Positions 1 to 10,500 of a stretch of DNA of 64,000 bases are shown one piece after another. This stretch comes from Kalmanozyma brasiliensis GHG001 (taxonomy: Eukaryota; Basidiomycota; Ustilaginomycetes; Ustilaginales), in the NCBI RefSeq assembly GCF_000497045.1, contig NW_015961965.1, forward strand, positions 252,779-316,778, given 5' to 3'. How positions within the stretch are numbered: the first letter of the stretch is position 1; the number at the start of each line of letters is the position of its first letter. The notes beneath the pieces are model-generated. The model did no database searches and was not told where the DNA came from. It saw only the letters and a list, made by a program, of their open reading frames with translations. The position numbers were made by a program, and so were the translations under genes.

Positions 1-1453
1 CGAGAACGCCGTAGGGGAAGCGCTCGATGTCTTCGGCAGGCAGCTGGTCGAAGGGGTAGTCGATGCCGATGTCCATGCGCCTCCAGTTGTGACCAGCGCG
101 TTGACGGCCGTCCCAGTTGTCTTCGCGCACCAGCGAAAGCTCCGTATCCAGCGAGATACGGACACGAGCATCGCCCGGAAGCTGGAACGCAGTTCGGTTG
201 TAGAAACTGCGCATCACCGGCTGAAGCTTCTGCGTCAAGACAGAGTACTGCACCTCGTTGGCCAGCTGCAGCATCGAGTCGATCTCCTTGTCCGACTTTT
301 TGCCCTTCTTGCGAAGCGCCTCGAAGGTCTCATCCATGGTGTAGTCGCCTTTCATCCAGGCATTGACGTTCTCCTCCTTGATGGGGAAACGAGCCTTGAC
401 CGACTTCTCGCCCGTCCAATCCTCACGATGCGTCTTGCGCTCGACGAAGATCTGCTTGTTGTCCATGCCTCCGTACCATCGCAAGCGGATGGCTTCGGCG
501 CCCTCGGTCTTTTCGAGACGTCCGAGGTAGAGCTCGAGGTCTTCGTTGTCGTAGTAGATCGAAGTGATGGCCGAGTCCTCCTGCTGGAACTCCTTGTCGG
601 CGTTGAAAACCAAGACGGGAAGGTGCTTGAGGATGATGAGCTTGAGCGGCACAATGTTGTCCGGGTGAACCCAGTACTTGGTGGTCTGACGGACGAAGGC
701 GGACTGGTTGCCACCAGCGCTTGAGTCGCCCTGCACAGGGTTACCACGGGTGCGGACGAGATCAAAGAGTTTGGAGAGCTTGACGATGAGCTGGTCGTAG
801 TTCTCCTTGTAGAAGGGACGCGAGGAGAGGTAGTGCTGAACGAATTCCTTGCGGAGCAATCGACCGGTCTGCTTGTCGTGCTTCTTGACGATCTTGTGGA
901 AGCCGGTGTAGTTGAGCTTGGTGAAGAGAGCCAAGTCGTGGACATCGGCAATGATGATGGCGAGACGCTCTTCGAGTTCGAGGAAGCGCTCTTCGAAGGC
1001 GTCGCTGTCTTCGGTGTCGGTGTCGAACTCGTCATCCGAGCCGGCATCGTGAGCAGCGTAAAGAGCGTTTCCATCGGGGCCGATACTCCTGCGTCGACGA
1101 GGAGCATCGTCATCGCCTTCGGCTTCAGAGCCTGCGTGTGAAGCGGGACGAGAGTTGGCGCGAGAAGGGAGGGAGGTGGAAGAGTTAGGTCGTGAAGAGA
1201 CGAGGAGGTTGACCTCGGACTGAGCCTGCTTGATACGCTCAGTCAGCTCGGAAACCTTGACCTTTTGGAAGTCGTAGACCTTGTCGAGCTCCTTGCTGAG
1301 GATGGCGACGAATTCGTCCTCGTCCTTGTCGGTCCATGTGCCATTGTTCTTGGCCATGCGCTTCTTGATCTCCTTCTTGAGGTCCGAGTATTGAAGGTAT
1401 TTGTCGGCCCACTCAGCGTAGAGCGACGTCTTGATGGTCTGACCGAACTTCAT
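1..1453 (-). CDS. VTC4: Vacuolar transporter chaperone 4 (polyphosphate polymerase), partial
   Basis: Catalytic subunit of the vacuolar VTC complex, which polymerises the gamma-phosphate of ATP into polyphosphate and moves it into the vacuole. The first 484 codons are present and the C-terminal part lies beyond the left edge. An ATG at 1453 opens MKFGQTI, the classic SPX start. The SPX domain spans about residues 1-230, split by a Ser/acidic insert at about 85-150, and keeps the Lys-rich [16 protein letters not shown] helix (about 180-195) that binds inositol pyrophosphates. The catalytic tunnel follows: [13 protein letters not shown] (about 265), IRLRWYGG with the two Arg (about 320), [11 protein letters not shown] (about 335) and KSVKARF. 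These match active VTC4 rather than the accessory VTC2/3 subunits. No intron is needed. The missing C-terminus should carry the membrane segments. Confidence 0.95.
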   Translation of the reverse strand, partial: MKFGQTIKTSLYAEWADKYLQYSDLKKEIKKRMAKNNGTWTDKDEDEFVAILSKELDKVYDFQKVKVSELTERIKQAQSEVNLLVSSRPNSSTSLPSRANSRPASHAGSEAEGDDDAPRRRRSIGPDGNALYAAHDAGSDDEFDTDTEDSDAFEERFLELEERLAIIIADVHDLALFTKLNYTGFHKIVKKHDKQTGRLLRKEFVQHYLSSRPFYKENYDQLIVKLSKLFDLVRTRGNPVQGDSSAGGNQSAFVRQTTKYWVHPDNIVPLKLIILKHLPVLVFNADKEFQQEDSAITSIYYDNEDLELYLGRLEKTEGAEAIRLRWYGGMDNKQIFVERKTHREDWTGEKSVKARFPIKEENVNAWMKGDYTMDETFEALRKKGKKSDKEIDSMLQLANEVQYSVLTQKLQPVMRSFYNRTAFQLPGDARVRISLDTELSLVREDNWDGRQRAGHNWRRMDIGIDYPFDQLPAEDIERFPYGVL

Positions 1454-3200
1454 CGTGACGATAGAAGACTGCTGAAGCCCGCAGTCTCAAAGAGGTGAGT
1501 GAAGATGTGACTGCGCTTGGAGCGTGACCGTGCAGGAGGGTGTGGGAGGCTGAGCCGATGACAGGTGACAGTCGCTAGTGTGCGGAGGCTCGATCAGCTA
1601 TCGGATGATCCGAATCGGAGGTGCCGACGTGACCGTAGGACGCCGAGACGATGGATGAGATAGCAGGCGGATGTGAGCCGGTAAGCTGAGTTGCTTGCGG
1701 ACCCAAAAGTGACCTCGCGTTGCACAGGATGACGCTGGTGCAAACTTCGGCGTGGGCTGTACTATGCTCCAGACGATCCCAGGATTGAGCGGACTGCGGG
1801 ATGTATAGTTGAAACAGCTACACGGGAAGGACGAAGGGAGCGTGCGGGATCGACGAGGTGGAGAGATGTCGAAGAACGGCGAGAAGATTTGACTGGGCTC
1901 GGATCAGGCTGCAAGCTGAAAGCCACAAACTTGGGACGTCAGGAAGAGGCAGCAGACAGGAAGAGCCGGCAAGACGGTTGGCTGCGAACAAAAGAGTGAT
2001 GGTAGATCGATCAGGGCGAGACCGGTGAAGGTCAAGTCAAGCAGAGGGCCTAAGCGGGCTGAAAGATTGATGCGCATTCTTTTTCTGGGATGCCCGTTCA
2101 AGAACGTGCTCTTGATAATTTGGACTCCGACGGTCAAGTGCAGTCAATTTTGCAGGATAGGTATCGCCCTGCCTGTTCTGGATTCCATCAAGCCCACACT
2201 GCTACCGAAGCTTCACTTGCAGCCCGACGCTCGACTCCTGAGCCGGCTGCTGCCAAACAGATCGCTGTGGTATGGTGGCACATCGAAGCTCAAACGCAAG
2301 CGAGTTCATGAGCTTAACGTCACAATGGCAGGCTCGCTCTGTCTTGCTTGCGGTGAGTCGCAGTAGAAGATCGACCTCATGCTCGCCTCTGTCTTGCCAG
2401 CGTGAAGAGCTGGGGCGCTAGGCCTAGCGAGGCAGCAGCCGGCAGATCGGTTCTCAGGCTCAGGCTACACCAAGGCTCTAGACCAAGTTTGTTTGTGCAT
2501 TGGGATCTGCATGACGATGATCGCACCTGCCTTTCCCACGTTGGCTCCTTTGAGATCTGTCAGCTGGCTGCGATGTCCCAATCTGTGCTCACTTACCGAC
2601 CGTCTCGCTCCTCCCCGTCCAAGCAGCCTCCTTGAACAGCACGCCTCGCTGCACCGCTGCATCACACCGGCAACTCTAATCCGTGCATGTTGCAGCTCCG
2701 CCTGCTGTCTCTGCTCCAATCACATCTGCCTCATCCCACAGACTCTTGCTTCGGTTCGCTCACGGCGCGCGGACCCGATCTCTGGGCTGCTATCCATCTT
2801 CCTTCGCTGACTCGTGCAAGACCACGAACCTCGAGCCTCCGAGTAGGAGCCATTGTGAACGAGAACGTAGGAGACTCTATCCGCAACCAGTGAGTCGTCC
2901 CGGATCAGCTTGGTAGCCAATCACATTCGCGAATTGTCTGCACGTGCAAGAAAGGGTCCAACAGCTTGGAATTTGCTCCGCCAAAAGAATTGGGCTCCCC
3001 TCAGCCATCGTCAGGGTCCAGCTCAAGGCATCGTCGACATCACCGATCCTTCCGCAGTCCTCGTCGTTCCACACGGCTCACAACTCAAAGCAATCAGAAC
3101 ATCGCAGCATTCCATCCTGCACACGGCATAGTTTGCAACAGAGATACTGATGATTGGGGTATAACGACAACAAAGCTACGAATCCAGTGCGTGATGATGC
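1454..3200. other. Intergenic: VTC4 upstream region
   Basis: This 1.75 kb stretch holds no ORF that resembles a protein. It should contain the VTC4 promoter and leader and the 3' end of the forkhead gene, which is read in the same direction. One CACGTG hexamer lies at 2941-2946. That sequence is the binding core of Pho4-type bHLH factors, which control VTC genes in budding yeast, but it is about 1.5 kb from the VTC4 start. Confidence 0.6.
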
Positions 3201-5837
3201 TCAGCTGTTGAGCAGACCGCGGATGGCCATCCTGCCAGGGCCGTCGTCCATATCGGCGGGGGCGGGAGCGGCTGCCCTCTGCTGCTGGGCAGAGACGAGC
3301 GTCTCTCGTGCCTCCTGCAACACCAAGCTCGAGTCTCGCGGCGACGGCTGCATCTCGACGTCCCCGCTCGCCGTCTGCGGTCGGGCCTGGTACATGGGCC
3401 GGTGGACCGAGACCGAGCTCGATGAGGGTCGCGTGTAGTGTTCGCCCTCGTGCCTCGCGCGCTCATCGTGCACGCCGATCGTGTGGCCACGCATTCGGTT
3501 GTACGTCGACACCTTGTCTTCGGCTTCAGGGTCGGTGGTGCGCTGCAACACGGACGGCATATCTTGAGGCGAGGACTCGGTGCTCTGCGGAGCCTGCGTG
3601 GCGCGGGGAGCACGGTCAGCCAGTCCGACGTCGATCGAGACCTTGCGGCTGACGGGCGCGGTGGACACAGCCTGGTGGCTAGAGCCGGGACGACGCTGCT
3701 CGGCAGTGGCGGCATCCATCGAGTCCGAGTAGCTCCTCTGTCGAGTCAGCGTCTTCTGTCGAATCACCTCGGCTGAGGAGCGTCGCGGCTCGCCGCTTTC
3801 GTCGACGGAAGCAGCCGATGACGTTGCTGCCATTGCCGTCGAGGTAGGCTTGGCATCGGCACTGGAAGCGGCGGCGTTCTCGAGCTCGACCAGACGCTCG
3901 ATATCGTCAAACTCGTCATTGTGGGTACGCTGGCCCGAGCGAATCTGCGAAAGCACCACGGGGTGCAGCGTCCACCATCCGCCCTTGCCCCTAGCCGCCT
4001 GGCTTTGCGACGGGTTGCCCGACGAGCAGCTGTCGTAGATGTCCTGTGCCGTCCTCGCCTTCTTTATAAAGATCTTGCCGAGCGAGAGGTTGTGACGCAC
4101 CGTGTTCTGCCAGCCCTGTGAGTCAGGACCCGACATCGGATAGCCCGAAAAGTTGCTGCTAATCCATGTATAGATCTCACGCAGCGTCATGCGACCTTCG
4201 GAAGAGGACGCGATGGCCTGCGTGATCATAGACGAGTAGGAGTAAGGCGGGCGTCTTCGGCGTCGGCTGTGCGCGATGCGGTCCACGGGCACAGCGTGCT
4301 GAGGCGGGTAGCCCGAGTAGCCACCGCCGGGACCCATTCGGCCTTGCTGAGGCGCAAACTCGCTCTGGTAGCCGTAGTCTTGCGGACCGCCGGGTCCAGC
4401 AGGGAAGCCTGCGGCTTGAGCGTGAGCATGGTGCTGCGCCATGGCGAAGCGTTCGCGCTCCATCGGATCGGCCGAGCGAGGTGGGTGGACAGCGAGTGAG
4501 CCAACCGAGCCCCGTGCTGAGCGAGGGGCCGGGTGAACACCGGGAGCAGACGTGTGGTATCGCTGCATCTCGGCGTCCGATGAGACGTCGTCAGGATGCA
4601 ACATGCTCCCAGCACGGTACGGGTGATCTCGCGAGGGTCGACGGAGACCAGGCGGGTGGTAGGCAAATTGAGGGCTGGCGGCCAGATCCAAAGGCCGCCC
4701 CCACTGCGGCGAGGTTTCAAAGTACTCGTTGCGACCACGGCGCTCCATGGGGGAGCGCTGAAGACTCGCAGGCAGGGGCGCTGGCATGCCCGAGGCGGAC
4801 GGGTAAGCGGGATCCTCCATCGAAAGACTGTCCATGTTGAGCGGTGAGACGGGCGTGCCGGGCCTGGAGCGGTAGTGAGGGCCTCGAGCCATGATGCCCG
4901 GATTGGTGAGCTTGGACGGCATCGGACCCGCACCTCTCGACATGTGCGCCGGCGGCAGGGGATCCTGTCTTGGACTCAAAGGTGCAAACAGGAGCGGAGA
5001 CTGCCTCGAAGATGGTCGGAAAGTGGGTGAATGCCTTCGCGCGCTCAAAGGATCGGCCGCAGCTGGGCCGTGCAAGGCGAGGGCACGCGGGTCCTCCCAA
5101 GATCGGGGTGGTGGTGGTGGCACTGGCTCATCAAAGCCGCCATGAGCACCAACCGAAGGGCTGTGGCGACGATTGCCGACGAACGAGCCGCCGCGTCTTC
5201 GTGTGGTCTCTGGATGAGGAAGCGAGAGGGTGTTCGAGCGTCCTCGATTACGGTTGGGCCCAATGCCGCCGACGCGTTCGAGGTCTTGCGGGTGAGCGGG
5301 CCTGGGCAAGATGTTGAGAGGCTGCGCACGATCGTAGATGTCGCCGCGCGAGCCCGCACGGTGCCTTGCTTCGTGTGCGGCGTGCAGCAGCTCGGAGCGA
5401 TTGGGCGGCGATCGGTGCTTTGGATCGGCCATGTGTCCGATATAGGTTCCGGTTCCATGTTCGTATGCGCGCGAGGAGGGGCCTGCGAGCGAGTCGAGTG
5501 GTACTGGTGGACTCGGACCGTGGGAGCTACGCGAGGGTTGCACATAGGGATGGTGAAGCCACGAGCGTTGACGTGTTTGAGGACTTGGCCTCTGCTCGAC
5601 GTGGTCGTGGCCGCCAGCGCCGGAAGCGTATGAGCTTGGTTCGAGCACGTGCGGAGGAGGACCCGCGCGCGGGGCAAGGGGCGGACTGTAGCGCTCAGCA
5701 CCGGACCCCTTCCTCGGTGATGGCGCGTAGTGGTGAGCGTCGTCCATGGGGTGGTCACGGTAGCTGGGGGTGGGAAAGTCGGAGCGGTGACGGGAGTCAA
5801 AGCCAGAGGGTGAATGCGGTCGCAGAGAGGCTAGCAT
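3201..5837 (-). CDS. Forkhead (winged-helix) transcription factor
   Basis: An 878-residue nuclear regulator. The forkhead domain lies at about residues 526-636. It begins RRRRPPYSYSSMI, has the recognition helix WQNTVRHNLSL, and ends in a basic wing near RSGQRTHN. The wing region carries an insertion rich in Ser, Gln and Gly (SSGNPSQSQAARGKGG) before the W-x-L-H-P strand. The 525 residues before it and about 240 after it are low-complexity, rich in Pro, Ser, His and Arg, as is common in fungal regulators. The ATG at 5837 was chosen because it opens the whole frame. Ustilago maydis has a forkhead factor, Fox1, that acts on effector genes during growth in the plant. This gene could be its orthologue or a cell-cycle (Sep1/Fkh-like) member, and I cannot decide between them by eye, so no symbol is given. 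It faces an unusually long upstream region. Confidence 0.92.
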   Translation of the reverse strand: MLASLRPHSPSGFDSRHRSDFPTPSYRDHPMDDAHHYAPSPRKGSGAERYSPPLAPRAGPPPHVLEPSSYASGAGGHDHVEQRPSPQTRQRSWLHHPYVQPSRSSHGPSPPVPLDSLAGPSSRAYEHGTGTYIGHMADPKHRSPPNRSELLHAAHEARHRAGSRGDIYDRAQPLNILPRPAHPQDLERVGGIGPNRNRGRSNTLSLPHPETTRRRGGSFVGNRRHSPSVGAHGGFDEPVPPPPPRSWEDPRALALHGPAAADPLSARRHSPTFRPSSRQSPLLFAPLSPRQDPLPPAHMSRGAGPMPSKLTNPGIMARGPHYRSRPGTPVSPLNMDSLSMEDPAYPSASGMPAPLPASLQRSPMERRGRNEYFETSPQWGRPLDLAASPQFAYHPPGLRRPSRDHPYRAGSMLHPDDVSSDAEMQRYHTSAPGVHPAPRSARGSVGSLAVHPPRSADPMERERFAMAQHHAHAQAAGFPAGPGGPQDYGYQSEFAPQQGRMGPGGGYSGYPPQHAVPVDRIAHSRRRRRPPYSYSSMITQAIASSSEGRMTLREIYTWISSNFSGYPMSGPDSQGWQNTVRHNLSLGKIFIKKARTAQDIYDSCSSGNPSQSQAARGKGGWWTLHPVVLSQIRSGQRTHNDEFDDIERLVELENAAASSADAKPTSTAMAATSSAASVDESGEPRRSSAEVIRQKTLTRQRSYSDSMDAATAEQRRPGSSHQAVSTAPVSRKVSIDVGLADRAPRATQAPQSTESSPQDMPSVLQRTTDPEAEDKVSTYNRMRGHTIGVHDERARHEGEHYTRPSSSSVSVHRPMYQARPQTASGDVEMQPSPRDSSLVLQEARETLVSAQQQRAAAPAPADMDDGPGRMAIRGLLNS

Positions 5838-6860
5838 CTAGTCCGAAGTATGTCACACGGAGCTCGGACGGCACTGTGGAACGACGCGGTTGAGAGGGTG
5901 TATGCCAGGAGAGGCTTCGGAGGGCGAGCAGGAGCACTTGCCGGTTGGTGCGATCTCACTGGCGGGCCCTGTGGAACGGAACGATAGGTGTCCGGAAGGT
6001 GGGCGGTGAGCACGAGGAGCAAGAGGGGATTGCAGTGATACTGCTGCTTCCTGTGCGAAAGAGCTGGGCTCGGTGCAATGCTGAGCTTGACAACGAGGTG
6101 TTGACTGCGACGCAATGCGAGTGTATCTGCGTGTTGTCAACTGTGAGGCTGCGGTGTTCTCCGGAAGCTAAGTGCTAGGTGCAAGAGAGAGGCGCCAAGA
6201 GGGGAGAGCCAAATCTGCAATGGCAGTCAGTTGGCGATCAAAGAGACTGTCGTTGTTGTTGATGATGGTGATGAATAGAAGCGATTGGTGCGCAGAGATA
6301 CAGAAAAAAGTGATTGAGACGGTGGTGGTAGCGATGATGGTGATGGTGGTGGAGAGTGAGGAAAGGATGAGACGAGGGCGGACGATTGTTATCCAGAGGG
6401 CGCAGCAGCATGAGTACGATGCGGGCGGGTAGACGGGGGGGAGGACGGGCGCAGCAGCGAGCAACAGCACGCGGGCGAGCTGGATGGTCCCAAGGAAATG
6501 GTATGTGATGAGCGCCAACGCCGATCGTGGTTCAGCTGATTCTGGGTCTGGATCGAAAGCGAGGGCGGCCAGAATGCCCCGGATGAGTCCAGTTTGGGTG
6601 CCAGGGCAGAGGAACAGAGACAGAGAAACAAAGAGACAGAGAGGGAGGGGGAGGCAAGGCAGGGGGAAAAGAGCGGTGGCAACGGTGACTTGGACGGGGA
6701 CGGGGGCGGGGGCGCTTGCAGTTCGGCAAAGCCGCCGTGGGTGGGTGTGGACGGTTTGTGTGGACGGGTGTACGACGAGTGTAAGGTGTCAAAAAGAGCG
6801 GTTAACATGCGAGCGCATCATACCACTTGACCCTGAGACGCTACCCTATTGAACCATCAA

Positions 6861-6878
6861 AGCAGCAGCAGCAGCAGC
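6861..6878. repeat. (AGC)6 trinucleotide repeat
   Basis: Six perfect AGC units lie about 1 kb upstream of the forkhead start codon, in non-coding DNA. It is an ordinary microsatellite, useful as a strain marker. Confidence 0.9.
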
Positions 6879-7383
6879 ATCGTCAACAAGGTCATCCAAG
6901 CTTATGGATGAAACTAGACTGTTCTACCTGAGTTCGGCTGCTGACACAAAGAAAGGTTGGCGATCGACGCAGGGAGCAGAGACAAGAAGAGAACAGAAAC
7001 CCGAAGTTCACACACGCACAGACACAACACAATGCAGCTGCTTCCAAAGGAAACAACAAGCACAACCAAACGCATGCATGCGCAAGAGCAGTCAAGCTTG
7101 CCAGAAAGCGCTGTCGCACCCGGAGAGAGAGAGTGACACGCGCACCTCTACACACAGACGCCATCGTTGAGCTGCCGAAGAGGTGCAGTTCAACCTTAAT
7201 TGCATGCGTCGCTTGCACATTTGTGCAGAGCGAGAGGGTTCAGGTGCGCGAAGGCTGTAGGGCTGGGCGTAGCGGGGCTGGAGGGTAGGGGTGATTGCCG
7301 AGCCAAGAGGGCAAGCCCAAGTCCGCGACAAGCCTGTTCAATTTAATTATTTTATTGATTCAGAATAGAAAACTCATCCAGGG

Positions 7384-7400
7384 ATCCATCCATCCATCCA
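7384..7400. repeat. (ATCC)4 tetranucleotide repeat
   Basis: Four perfect ATCC units sit at the edge of an AT-rich patch (about 7330-7370). Shorter CATC runs recur at 11363 and 59215. Confidence 0.85.
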
Positions 7401-7511
7401 ATCACCCGCTTACGCCGCACATGGGTGGAATCGCAACCGAGTTTGTGGCATCCTCCCCTTGCCTCGGCAATCCCACGTTGAATTGCTCCTACGGTCGTAC
7501 TGCCGAGGCTC

Positions 7512-7552
7512 GAAAAGGAAGAAAAAGAAAAAGAAAAAAGAAAAAGAAAAAA
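7512..7552. repeat. A-rich purine tract with GAAAAA units
   Basis: About 41 bases made only of A and G after the first position, with G at five- to seven-base spacing. Such polypurine tracts often exclude nucleosomes in fungi. The role here is inference. Confidence 0.8.
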
Positions 7553-10500
7553 CCGAGGCTACTGCACCAACAAGATCAACTGAGACAACAGCTGATAAAT
7601 TAAACATCAGCCACTAAGGAAATGATTGGTTCCATTCAGACATCGAAGGTGCACACTGATGCAGGGTCAATCCCAACGATGAGACAGAGAGAATTGGAGC
7701 CACGAGTCGTTGGTCATTGATCAATAAAGGGGCGTCGAAGAGAGGGTAGCTTTCGAGACATTGGAGTGAGGCTCTCGGCGCGAACTCGTCCTTGTTGATG
7801 TTGGAAGCGCTTCATCAGAGGAGCTTCGACGGTGACCCGAACCAAAGGTACGGTTTGGTCCTCGAGAGCGCCGAACCAGACGACCGCATTCGATCAAGGT
7901 AAAGTTAGACTTTCCTGGCTGTCTCATGCTTAGCCGCTAAGAAGAGACATTTCTGAGGAATTTTATGAAACAAATACAGTAAAAACAAAGCAACAGACCC
8001 CGATGCGTGGAGCTGGTCGATTGGCGGGCGCCAGAGCTGTCATGTCATCTCTGCTCTTCTCTCTTTGTTTGTCCCTTGCCTTGGTTTGGTTTGGCAAAGA
8101 AGGGGGCTTTTGCTTTGTTCGATCCACCTGACCGTCTCAGGAAAGCGACAGCAGCGACGGGTCACAGACTAGTGCGACCATGTACGCGAGACGAGACCTG
8201 ACTCGAATCAGGCGGAATGGCTTGGCCACTTGATCAAAGCCACCTGATACATGGCGGCAGTTTGTGCCCGCGTGTGGATGTGTTTATTGATCCTGTAGTA
8301 CGGATCCGCAAAGGCGATCTGGTTTGTTGCTGTTGCTCTGGATGCTGGAGTTGGTGATGATGTGGCTGCAAATGTGTCAGGTGTGAGAGGAGAAGCGGCC
8401 AGCGTCTCGGCAGAATCCAGACGCGCGGCACGTCGGAATCGAAATCCCCTTTTGCTCGTGTGTTGCATGCTGGCGTGAAATTCTGCGCCACTTTGCTCGT
8501 CACCAAGGCGCTCGCTCGGTCAAGATCTCGCCTGAGTTCCACGGTCCGGCAAAGCGGGCCAAAGAGTCAATGGGCCCAGCCCGACGCGCCATTTGAGACG
8601 CCGTTTCCATCCCGCTCGAATGCAAAGACTCCCAACGACCGGGCGCGGTCGAGTCCAAGAAGGAGTCTCCCACGCCTTTTCGTGACCGAGCTGGGAGGCT
8701 AGCCATGCCTGAGACCATTTGAACATCACTGCGTGTGCGTTGCGCCAGTCAAAGCGTGTAGGCACATGCCGTCAGGCAGACAGTCTTGACGGGCGGTACG
8801 GTCTCGAGTGGACAGAGTGGAGGTTTGGGCGGTCGGGGGTGTGCCCTAGTGATCGCTTCCTATATTGTTCGCCCTCCCGTCATTATTGTCGTCTGGACTG
8901 ATATTCACACTCCGCAGGTCGGGTGGCGAGATGCTTGCTCGTACTCTGCCATTCGCCGGATTAGCCCACGGCATTGATCATGATCATCAAAACAATTTTG
9001 CAAGCGAGGTTGGACGTGGACATCCAATGGCTTGGCCTTCCGTCCCGTTCCTTCGATCGAGACAATGGACGAAACTGTGCGTCGAACAATGCGGAGTGAG
9101 CACGTCACGCTTTGTTCGGTGAGCACAATGGAGCCACGACAACAATATGGGCAGAGGGGGCTTGCATGAGCGCCATCCACATCGCATTCCGACCCCGAGC
9201 CAATGAAAGCGAACATCATGGCGGCAGCCTCAACCTAGCCTTTACTCAGAGAGACTGCGATGCATCACGGGCGCGTTGGCTCGGCTATCGACCCGGCAAT
9301 TCGGTGCTGTGGCAGGAGCAGATCGTTCACCGAACAAAGTAAGCCATGAGCCCACACGAAGCGGGGAAGCGCACGTTCTGGCGAGGAGAGCAGGTCATAA
9401 CGTAGATCTGCGTCTGTCTCTTGCCAGATCTCGGAGCCCTTGTTCGGATCTGTGCGCGAGCAAAGGCGAGGTAAGGAGACCGGGGAGCGATCATGAACCC
9501 CTGTCGGGGAATCATGTCTCTTAGAGGTTCCATTGCCATGTCGGGCTTCCGTCGGAACGGGCAGCTCTTGGCACGGATCGTGGCTCTCAAAGTCTGCACG
9601 TTGACACGCCATCGAGCACATGAGCAGAGACAGCAGCCGGCAACGGATAGAAGATTCGATTCGATGGGCATCCGCTTCCGTTTTCTCTGATGCAGGGCGA
9701 GCGGAGTCGGGATTTTGCCCAGACCAGAACAAAGGGACAGGGACGAATCTTGGAGCGTTGATGCGCGTGCCAGAGACTCGGTTTGAATCGTTTGCTGGCA
9801 TCCCAGTAAATTTCGGCGTCGACATTGCGACAGGCCAAGAGCAAGATTCCATGCAATTGCCGCAAGCGAGGGACGCTTTGTTGAAGCCCATGAACGCAGA
9901 GTGAGGGGGAGCGTGCCTGCATCTCGCGTCTCGAGTGTTTTGCGGCCGGCTTTCCGGATGACGATAGACGAGCTGCGCCTCGCGATCGAGTTCATGTTGA
10001 ACGGGGCACTCCTTTCGAGTTCGGCCGGTTCGCCTCCTTGCTCGATCCCGTCTTATCAGCGTGGGTCCCCGGTCGCGATAAAGCCTGTGGAAGCGAGCAT
10101 GTTATCCGGGTTTCGTTGTTACAACGCGCCCCGTCAGGTTGACCGATGAGAAATATAAATGGCAAATCATGACGACCACGAGCTCGCCACGAGATCGAAC
10201 TAGGGTCAAGGTTGTGGTCATCGAGCGCTCGCACCTGTTTCCAATCGGTTGGTACCCTGTCGGCGTGGTTGATCTGCTCGCGTTCGGTGGTCCGTGACGA
10301 GTTGGCCGGTAGGGTCCCACGTTCGCCCCGTCGTGGCTCTATCGCAATCTGCGAGGCCCCGCTTGTCCAGCTGGCAGCGCTCTTGCTCTTCCTGTGCCGT
10401 GCTTTGACGAGACGGGGTTTGGCCGCGGCGCGTCGCGCGTTGGCCAACCGGTATTCATTGATCGACCGGAGCGACGATGCAAAGCTAGACCTTGGGGCTC

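Noticed and set aside
2941..2946. CACGTG upstream of VTC4 as a Pho4-type site
   Set aside because: The same hexamer also occurs at 17293, 28431, 42544 and 61716, roughly as often as chance predicts, and this copy is 1.5 kb from the VTC4 start.
8112..8126. GTTCGATCC resembling a tRNA B box in the gene desert
   Set aside because: The upstream sequence is T/G-rich without an A box, anticodon arm or acceptor pairing.
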